A stretch of DNA of 12,881 nt from Cytophagales bacterium (lineage in GTDB: Bacteria > Bacteroidota > Bacteroidia > Cytophagales > Cyclobacteriaceae): NCBI GenBank assembly GCA_020063545.1, contig JAGUUF010000213.1:1-12881 (forward strand). Direction: 5' to 3'. The position numbers and the translations under genes were made by a program. Below the pieces are notes generated by a model that was not told where the DNA came from, did not search any database, and was given only the letters and a program-made list of their open reading frames with translations. Shown here one piece after another: positions 7,830 to 12,881 of this stretch. Positions within the stretch are counted from its first letter, which is position 1; each line of letters opens with the position of its first letter.

Positions 7830-8504
7830 TTACGAATGTATTTCATGTTTTATGGCGCGAATCATTTCGCGCTTTCCGGGAGGCCCCGGCAGGGTTTCAA
7901 CGGTAAGCCCGGCCGACTTCAAATCGCGCTTTACCTGGCCTTTGGCACAGTAGGTTACCCATGTGCCTCCCGGCTTTAGCCAGGTGGCCGTTTTTTCAAG
8001 GATATCGCTGGTCCACATTTCCGGCTGCTTATTGGGAGCAAAGGCATCGTAAAAAATAAGATCAAATGCTGACGTTGGGAAATTAACCTGCTGCAGCATG
8101 GAATGTATTTTGGTAATGGTAAGGTTTGCCGTTACCGGAACGGGCGTATTCCAGCTAACCCGGTGAAGGGCCTGAAATAATTCCCGGTCGGCCGATGTTG
8201 CTGCATAGTTTAATTTCGACCAAACGGATTCATCAACCGGGTACGATTCGAGGGCAACATAATGGAGTTGCACCGGAGCGCCCAGTACCCGCTTGGCTGT
8301 AAGCCAGGCATTGAGGCCGGTTCCGAAACCCACCTCGAGCAGTGAAATTTCCGGTGCATTACTTTCCAGAACCTGTTCCAATCCATGTTTTATAAAGACG
8401 TGGAGCGATTCCATCCGGGCACCATGCCTGGAGTGATAGGTCTCATCCAGGAAGTGGTTTCGCAAAGTATGCGATCCGTCTTTTGTAATAATGATTTCTA
8501 TCAT
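7830..8504 (-). CDS. mnmD: tRNA 5-methylaminomethyl-2-thiouridine methyltransferase, stand-alone MnmD
   Basis: 224 aa, the usual size of the stand-alone methyltransferase. It uses S-adenosylmethionine to methylate 5-aminomethyl(-2-thio)uridine at position 34 of certain tRNAs, the last step of mnm5(s2)U synthesis after MnmE-MnmG. Visible landmarks are the N-terminal ITKDGSHTL and YHSRHGA, the SAM-binding motif LLEVGFGTGLN (55-65), acidic loop ESYP (86-89), the substrate motif DAFAPNKQPEMWT (153-165), and the C-terminal LPGPPGKREM (205-214), all matching the MnmC1/DUF752 domain of E. coli MnmC. The FAD-dependent oxidase half of MnmC is absent, as in Aquifex-type MnmD. The enzyme is cytosolic. 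The start at 8504 aligns with the family N-terminus. It runs divergently from the AI-2E-family gene with 35 bp between starts. Confidence 0.93.
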   Translation of the reverse strand: MIEIIITKDGSHTLRNHFLDETYHSRHGARMESLHVFIKHGLEQVLESNAPEISLLEVGFGTGLNAWLTAKRVLGAPVQLHYVALESYPVDESVWSKLNYAATSADRELFQALHRVSWNTPVPVTANLTITKIHSMLQQVNFPTSAFDLIFYDAFAPNKQPEMWTSDILEKTATWLKPGGTWVTYCAKGQVKRDLKSAGLTVETLPGPPGKREMIRAIKHEIHS

Positions 8505-8539
8505 GGTAACAGGCGGTGCTGTGCGCTACATTGGGCGTT
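8505..8539. other. 35-bp divergent start region between mnmD and the AI-2E-family gene
   Basis: The two ATG codons (8504 on minus, 8540 on plus) are only 35 bp apart. No TAnnTTTG element is visible on either strand here, so each promoter probably overlaps the other gene's 5' coding sequence, or the leaders are very short. An in-frame GTG at 8516 could give the membrane protein 8 more residues. Confidence 0.45.
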
Positions 8540-9598
8540 ATGAGCATCAAAGCAAATGCGCAAGTCTCATACTTAACCGTACTCCAATATATCGTTTTTG
8601 GCGGTGTTATCCTGTATATCGGACGGCAGCTGTTTATCCCGCTATCCTTTGCCTTGCTTATCAGCTGTATTCTTTACCCGATTTGCACATGGCTTGAGCA
8701 GCACAGGATTAAAAAAATGGCGGCCATACTGATTAGCCTGTCGCTGGTTGTTATCCTGGTGTCGGCCATCTTGCTTTTGTTCGGGATTCAGCTTATTGGT
8801 TTTTTAAAAGAGTGGGGCACGTTGCACGGCAAACTTACGCACGCCTTCAGCGAATTAAGCGTTTGGATAACACGCGAACTGCACATCAGTGTTGAAAAGC
8901 AAACGGAATGGCTCCGGCTCTTCGGCCAGCAATCCGGTTCGGATGCCATATATTTTGTCAGAAAAACGATCTCCGCAGGCACCATTTCAGGTGTACTGTT
9001 TATTCTGATCCCGGTTTATGTTGTGTTGATTCTGTATCATCGCGACCGCTGGGTGGAGGTGCTCTACAGGCTGTTTCCGACTCAACGAAAAGAACGGATC
9101 CGCGAAATCCTCCACCTCAGTATCCAGTCATACTACAATTTCATTAAAGGCATGTTGCTGGTTTACCTGATTGTTGGAGTCCTAAACAGTTTAGGACTTT
9201 ACATCCTGGGCATTCCGCATCCGCTGCTGTTTGGATTCACGGCCTCCATCCTCACCTTTATTCCGTATGTAGGAATAATCATTGCTGCGCTGTTACCCAT
9301 TACCATTTCATGGGTTACGTTTAATTCCGTCTGGTATCCGGTTGGGGTTATTGCCGTATTCTCCGTTGTCCAGTACCTCGAAGCCAACATCATCTTTCCG
9401 TTGGCAGTAAGCAGCCGCTTAAAACTGAATGCATTGGTAACCATAGCCGCCATTGTTACCGGTGGTGTGCTGTGGGGTGTGGCCGGATTGATCTTGTTCA
9501 TACCGTTTTTGGGAATTATGAAAATGATTGCCGATCGGATGCCTGCCTTAAAGACCTGGTCTATATTGCTCGGTGGGGAATCACGAAAAGAAACCTAA
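8540..9598 (+). CDS. AI-2E/PerM-family integral membrane transporter
   Basis: 352 aa from ATG 8540; an in-frame GTG at 8516 would add 8 residues but leaves almost no room after mnmD. The protein is mostly hydrophobic, with about seven to eight membrane spans: a pair near 14-50, one at about 60-85, a periplasmic or cytosolic loop with amphipathic helices at about 88-140, a span at about 145-168, then a cluster from 208 to 335. The conserved second half shows LLFGFTASILTFIPYVGIII, VQYLEANIIFPLAVS and GGVLWGVAGLILFIPFLGIMK, which match the AI-2E transporter (formerly UPF0118/PerM) family. Members have been linked to AI-2 export (TqsA) or Na+/H+ antiport, but most have unknown substrates, so no substrate is claimed. 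Its stop codon abuts that of ispF. The gene contains the 21-bp inverted repeat listed separately. Confidence 0.92.
   Translation: MSIKANAQVSYLTVLQYIVFGGVILYIGRQLFIPLSFALLISCILYPICTWLEQHRIKKMAAILISLSLVVILVSAILLLFGIQLIGFLKEWGTLHGKLTHAFSELSVWITRELHISVEKQTEWLRLFGQQSGSDAIYFVRKTISAGTISGVLFILIPVYVVLILYHRDRWVEVLYRLFPTQRKERIREILHLSIQSYYNFIKGMLLVYLIVGVLNSLGLYILGIPHPLLFGFTASILTFIPYVGIIIAALLPITISWVTFNSVWYPVGVIAVFSVVQYLEANIIFPLAVSSRLKLNALVTIAAIVTGGVLWGVAGLILFIPFLGIMKMIADRMPALKTWSILLGGESRKET
9178..9198. repeat. Perfect 21-bp inverted repeat inside the AI-2E-family gene
   Basis: Arms AGTCCTAAAC (9178-9187) and GTTTAGGACT (9189-9198) are exact reverse complements around a single A at 9188. It lies fully inside coding sequence (codons for GVLNSLGL). 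The near-zero loop argues against an RNA hairpin terminator and rather suggests a dimeric protein-binding site or coincidence. No T-run follows. Confidence 0.7.
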
Positions 9599-10078
9599 TC
9601 AGGATTTTACAATCAGCACAACCGCATACGCACAAACGCCTTCTTCGCGCCCAACGTAGCCCAGTTTTTCGTTGGTAGTGGCTTTAATGCTTACGCCATC
9701 TGCCGGAATTTGCAACAAAGGAGCCAACACTGCCTGCATAGCCTGAATGTGCGGATTAATCTTTGGTTGTTCCAGGCAAACGGTACAATCAACATTACCC
9801 ACCCGCCAGCCCTTTGCATGAAGCATGCGGACGGTTTCTGTTAAAAAATGTTTACTGTCTTTGCCCTTCCATTGCGGGTCGGTGTTTGGGAAATGAAAGC
9901 CGATGTCGCGCAGGCCCGCAGCACCAAGCAGGGCATCGCAAAGCGCGTGTATCAGTACATCCGCATCCGAATGCCCGGTGGCCCCTTTATCCGAAGGAAT
10001 TGCAATGCCTCCCAAGCGGAAAACACGGCCGGCTTCCAGCTGGTGAACATCGAACCCAAAGCCTACGCGTATCGTCAT
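9599..10078 (-). CDS. ispF: 2-C-methyl-D-erythritol 2,4-cyclodiphosphate synthase
   Basis: 159 aa, the family's normal length. IspF converts 4-diphosphocytidyl-methylerythritol 2-phosphate to methylerythritol cyclodiphosphate with release of CMP, in the MEP isoprenoid pathway; it is a cytosolic homotrimer. Zinc ligands are visible as Asp10 and His12 (FDVHQLE) and His44 (VLIHALCDALLGA), matching E. coli Asp8, His10 and His42. Also present are GHSDADV (35-41), DIGFHFPNTDPQWKGKDS (58-75) and KATTNEKLGYVGREEG (132-147), the nucleotide-binding signature. The start at ATG 10078 is chosen over a longer frame from 10114, because MTIRVGFGFDVH is the family N-terminus and its ATG overlaps the M16 stop as ATGA. 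The 3' end abuts the AI-2E-family stop with no spacer. Confidence 0.97.
   Translation of the reverse strand: MTIRVGFGFDVHQLEAGRVFRLGGIAIPSDKGATGHSDADVLIHALCDALLGAAGLRDIGFHFPNTDPQWKGKDSKHFLTETVRMLHAKGWRVGNVDCTVCLEQPKINPHIQAMQAVLAPLLQIPADGVSIKATTNEKLGYVGREEGVCAYAVVLIVKS
10075..10078 (-). promoter_or_regulatory. ATGA start-stop overlap coupling M16 peptidase to ispF
   Basis: On the minus strand the ispF ATG (10078-10076) and the peptidase TGA (10077-10075) share two bases. This decides the ispF start and points to translational coupling. No Shine-Dalgarno sequence is visible before it. Confidence 0.8.
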
Positions 10079-11322
10079 GCGGCTTCGGCTTTTGAACGAT
10101 AGTGCATAACACACAGGTTCTCTTCGGTAAGCAACGCGCGGCCGTTCTCCATAATTTCTTCGATGGTTACCTTATCCACCAGTTCCTTTTCGCGGTTTAC
10201 ATGATTCACATCGCCCGATAACGAGGCAAAGGCCAGGCTCATCGCCCGGTTCATTACTTCAACCTCATCAAATTCAAGTGCTGTTTCTGCCTGGTTTTTT
10301 ACTTTCATCAATTCGGCTTCCGATAAACCCGCTGACAGCAACTCATTAATAACGTTTGTCACGGCTTCCTCACCTTGTTGGGTCGATATGCCGTTTTTAA
10401 GCCTGCCGCTGATAACGAGCAGGCCTGGATCGACTGAACCTAAAACATACGATGAAAGTGACGTAAATATTTCCTTCTCTTTAACCAACTGCTCATATAG
10501 CCTGCTGGATTCGCCCCGACCTAAAATATCCGAGAGCTGATCAACGGCATAAAAATCCCGATGAAACCGGCCGGGCATATGCCAGCCCATATACAGTGCG
10601 CTGGCTGGTACATTGGCTTCCACTTCAAGCGTACGTTTTTGTCTTTGGCGTGGCTCTGCCGGAAGTTTTCTTTCCTTTCGTTTTCCTGCCGGTATCGGCC
10701 CAAACCATTTTTCCGACAACCGCTTAACCTGGTCAAGGGTTACATTGCCGGCCACCACCATTACTGCATTGTTCGGGATGTAGTGGGTAAAGAAAAAATC
10801 CTTTACATCCTGCAGGGTAGCGTTTTCAATATGGGCTGGCTCCTTTCCTATTGTTGCCCATTGGTACGGATGCACCCGGTAAGCCAGCGGACGAAACCTG
10901 AGCCACACATCGCCATATGGTTGGTTAAGGTAACGCTGCTTAAATTCCTCCACCACTACTTTGCGCTGCACCTCCAGCACTTTCGGGTCGAACGACAGCC
11001 CCAGCATGCGGTCGCTCTCCAGCCAAAAACCTGTTTCGATATTCTGGGCGGGAACCGTTAGGTAATAATTCGTGATATCGGTATTGGTAAAGGCATTGTT
11101 ATCTCCGCCTACCCGTTGCAGGGGCTCATCGTAGTTGGGAATGTTTACCGAGCCGCCAAACATCAGGTGTTCAAACAAATGGGCGAAGCCGGTTTTATCG
11201 GGCAGTTCATCGCGTGAGCCGACATCGTATAGAATATTCAATACGGCAATCTGCACCGTGGGGTCTTCATGCACAATTACGTGAAGGCCGTTATCCAGTT
11301 TGAATTCAGAAAAGGAAATCAT
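10075..11322 (-). CDS. M16-family zinc metallopeptidase (single 45-kDa-type unit)
   Basis: 415 aa from ATG 11322. A TTG at 11346 would add 8 residues (MISLLLGI), but the family normally starts at a strand like FSEFKLDNGLHVIVHED. The inverted zinc motif HxxEH is intact as H48-L-F-E51-H52 in GFAHLFEHLMFGG, and the distal zinc-ligand Glu is 125 or 126 in QRKVVVEEF, 73-74 residues on. The usual TNTDITNYYLTVP and the second M16 lobe (LYMGWHMPGRFHRDFYAVDQLSDILG, GESSRLYEQLVKEKEI) follow, so one active lobe pair is complete. No signal peptide is visible, which suggests a cytosolic oligopeptide-degrading enzyme. Many Bacteroidota carry a second M16 gene adjacent as an inactive partner; none is here. 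It is first in a two-gene unit with ispF, joined by an ATGA overlap. Confidence 0.94.
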   Translation of the reverse strand: MISFSEFKLDNGLHVIVHEDPTVQIAVLNILYDVGSRDELPDKTGFAHLFEHLMFGGSVNIPNYDEPLQRVGGDNNAFTNTDITNYYLTVPAQNIETGFWLESDRMLGLSFDPKVLEVQRKVVVEEFKQRYLNQPYGDVWLRFRPLAYRVHPYQWATIGKEPAHIENATLQDVKDFFFTHYIPNNAVMVVAGNVTLDQVKRLSEKWFGPIPAGKRKERKLPAEPRQRQKRTLEVEANVPASALYMGWHMPGRFHRDFYAVDQLSDILGRGESSRLYEQLVKEKEIFTSLSSYVLGSVDPGLLVISGRLKNGISTQQGEEAVTNVINELLSAGLSEAELMKVKNQAETALEFDEVEVMNRAMSLAFASLSGDVNHVNREKELVDKVTIEEIMENGRALLTEENLCVMHYRSKAEAA

Positions 11323-11409
11323 GATTCCCAAAAGTAATGAAATCAAAATTGCAAGGCTTCCGGTTTACCTTCAAAAACTGCATTACCTTTACATGTTTTA
11401 AATTTCGCT
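11323..11409. promoter_or_regulatory. 87-bp divergent promoter region between the M16 peptidase and E1 genes
   Basis: It must serve both directions. On the minus strand TACTTTTG (11336-11329) is a full match to the Bacteroidota -7 element TAnnTTTG, but it lies only 6 bp from the peptidase ATG and has no good TTTG element 19-21 bp upstream. On the plus strand TACCTTTA (11384-11391) matches 7 of 8 positions; the nearest upstream partner TTTA (11364-11367) is 16 bp away, shorter than usual. Both calls are weak. No hairpin or operator is evident. Confidence 0.35.
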
Positions 11410-12881
11410 ATGCAATTTCAAAGAGCCAACCTCTCCGATAAAAAGTTAAAACAACTCTACGAAGCCCTTGTTCGTCCCCGCCTGATTGAAGAAAAAATGC
11501 TGATCCTCCTCCGGCAAAACAAAATCAGCAAGTGGTTCAGCGGCATCGGCCAGGAGGCCATTGCCGTTGGGTTAACCGAAGCCCTGCAGCCAGATGAGTA
11601 TATCCTGCCCATGCACCGCAACCTGGGTGTATTCACCTCGCGCAACATGCCCTTTGAGCGGTTGTTTGCACAATGGCAAGGCACCTTGGGCGGTTATACC
11701 AAAGGACGCGACCGCTCCTTTCACTTCGGCAATAATGAGTTTCATATTGTGGGTATGATTTCCCACCTCGGTCCGCAAAACGGTGTGGCCGATGGTATTG
11801 CACTAGCAACTAAGCTGAAAAAAGAAAATAAAGTTACCGCAGTTTTTAATGGCGATGGCGGCACCAGCGAAGGCGACTTTCACGAAGCCGTTAATGTCGC
11901 GGCCGTGTGGGATTTACCCGTAATTTTTGTTATCGAGAACAACGGGTATGGTTTGTCAACCCCAAGCAATGAACAATTTCGCTGCAAAAGTTTTGTTGAT
12001 AAGGCCATTGGTTACGGCATAGAAGGCGTTCAGGTTGATGGCAATAATGTTCTTGAAGTTTACAACACGGTAGCAAGCCTGGCAGAAGACATCCGTAAAA
12101 ATCCACGGCCGGTGTTGCTGGAGTGCCTCACCTTCCGTATGCGGGGGCATGAAGAAGCTTCGGGCACCAAGTACGTTCCTAAAGAGTTAATGGAACAATG
12201 GGCAACGAAAGACCCGGTTGACAATTATGAGCAGTTTTTACTCCGCGAAGGAATCTTAACTGAAAAGGAAACGGAGGCCATTCGAAAGAAGATAAAAAAA
12301 GAAATTGAAAGCGGACTTGAGATTGCATTTAAGGAAGCACCGCCCCAGCCTGATACCGCACAGGAACTCAACGATGTTTATGCACCGCATGTCCCAATAA
12401 TTGTAAGTCCTGTTAAAGGAAAAAAATCAGAAAAGCGGTTTATTGATGCCATCAGCGATGGCCTCCGCCAGAGTATGGAACGCTTCGACAACCTGGTACT
12501 GATGGGACAAGACATTGCCGAGTACGGTGGTGTATTTAAAATAACCGATGGCTTTGTGAAGCAATTCGGTAAAGACCGTGTGCGCAATACACCCATTTGC
12601 GAATCGGCCATATTGGGCGCAGGCCTCGGGCTTTCAATAAAAGGAATGAAAGCCATGGTGGAAATGCAGTTTGCCGATTTTGTTTCCGAAGGCATCACAC
12701 AACTTGTAAACAACCTGGCCAAAGCCTACTGGCGCTGGAGCCAACATGCCGATGTGGTGGTGCGCATGCCTACCGGTGCCGGTACAGCCGCAGGTCCCTT
12801 TCATTCACAAAGCAATGAAGCCTGGTTTTTTCATACTCCGGGGTTGAAAATTGTATATCCTTCAACACCTTATGATGCCAA
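11410..12881 (+). CDS. Fused E1 alpha/beta 2-oxoacid dehydrogenase, branched-chain type (3' end cut by window edge)
   Basis: 490 codons are visible from ATG 11410; the rest of the beta half is beyond the edge. E1 decarboxylates a 2-oxoacid with thiamine diphosphate and passes the acyl group to lipoyl-E2. The alpha part spans about 1-325: GQEAIAVGL, the HLGPQNGVADGIALA pocket, and the thiamine motif GDG (148-150) to NN (177-178) in FVIENNGYGLSTP. YGIEGVQVDGNNVLEVYN and RMRGHEEASG (His247) follow. A lysine-rich linker near 336-342 joins the beta part: RFIDAISDGLRQSM, MGQDIAEYGGVF, the catalytic-region Glu398 in TPICESAILGAGLGLS, MQFADFVSEGI and HSQSNEAWF (His465). Sequence similarity favours branched-chain 2-oxoacid dehydrogenase over pyruvate dehydrogenase, consistent with a branched-chain fatty-acid lifestyle, but the substrate is inferred. 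The E1 fusion is common in Bacteroidota. No E2 or E3 gene is in the window. Confidence 0.93.
   Translation, partial: MQFQRANLSDKKLKQLYEALVRPRLIEEKMLILLRQNKISKWFSGIGQEAIAVGLTEALQPDEYILPMHRNLGVFTSRNMPFERLFAQWQGTLGGYTKGRDRSFHFGNNEFHIVGMISHLGPQNGVADGIALATKLKKENKVTAVFNGDGGTSEGDFHEAVNVAAVWDLPVIFVIENNGYGLSTPSNEQFRCKSFVDKAIGYGIEGVQVDGNNVLEVYNTVASLAEDIRKNPRPVLLECLTFRMRGHEEASGTKYVPKELMEQWATKDPVDNYEQFLLREGILTEKETEAIRKKIKKEIESGLEIAFKEAPPQPDTAQELNDVYAPHVPIIVSPVKGKKSEKRFIDAISDGLRQSMERFDNLVLMGQDIAEYGGVFKITDGFVKQFGKDRVRNTPICESAILGAGLGLSIKGMKAMVEMQFADFVSEGITQLVNNLAKAYWRWSQHADVVVRMPTGAGTAAGPFHSQSNEAWFFHTPGLKIVYPSTPYDA

Noticed and set aside
10561..11061. 166-codon plus-strand open frame opposite the M16 peptidase
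   Set aside because: It is antisense to a well-conserved peptidase, has a biased composition rich in His, Cys and aromatic residues, and shows no domain I recognise; it is best explained as a shadow.
12771..12784. Palindrome-like TACCGG-TG-CCGGTA in the E1 gene
   Set aside because: It encodes a conserved Pro-Thr-Gly-Ala-Gly stretch; arms of six bases are expected by chance.
1..12881. CRISPR arrays, tRNA/rRNA genes, insertion sequences, phage genes or defence genes
   Set aside because: No spaced repeats, cloverleaf-like segments, terminal inverted repeats or transposase/integrase motifs were seen; nearly all sequence is accounted for by conserved coding regions.

Overview
The window looks like a chromosome segment from a member of the Bacteroidota, most likely the Cytophagales/Cytophagia side; genus cannot be read from it. 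The reasons are a TonB-dependent receptor with STN and carboxypeptidase-regulatory-like domains, a DUF4249 lipoprotein, an E1 alpha-beta fused 2-oxoacid dehydrogenase, a stand-alone MnmD, and starts without Shine-Dalgarno sequences. I see no transposase, phage, CRISPR, tRNA or rRNA. Coding density is very high and the longest gene-free stretch is only 87 bp.

Left two thirds (1-8504): five genes all on the minus strand. In transcription order they are mnmD (tRNA wobble-uridine methyltransferase), 57 bp, a secreted S9 prolyl-oligopeptidase-family peptidase, 34 bp, a TonB-dependent receptor, a 1-base overlap, a DUF4249 lipoprotein with an unusual seven-cysteine cluster, 4 bp, and an MG2-domain protein ending (as far as visible) in a TonB-plug-like segment, cut by the left edge. 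The last three are packed tightly enough to be one operon and form the most interesting part: an envelope module whose receptor partner is DUF4249 rather than SusD, plus a second, barrel-less protein with a plug-like region. The peptidase just upstream raises the possibility that the substrate is peptide or protein derived, but that is inference.

Middle (8540-10078): an AI-2E/PerM-family membrane protein runs divergently from mnmD with 35 bp between starts, and converges on ispF (isoprenoid precursor synthesis, MEP pathway) with zero bases between stop codons. The membrane-protein gene contains a perfect 21-bp inverted repeat. ispF is translationally coupled to an upstream M16 zinc peptidase through an ATGA overlap.

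Right end (11323-12881): an 87-bp divergent spacer with weak promoter-like elements, then the first 490 codons of a fused E1 alpha/beta 2-oxoacid dehydrogenase, most like the branched-chain type, cut by the right edge. The housekeeping genes (mnmD, ispF, E1) are ordinary; the envelope cluster is where undescribed biology is most likely.
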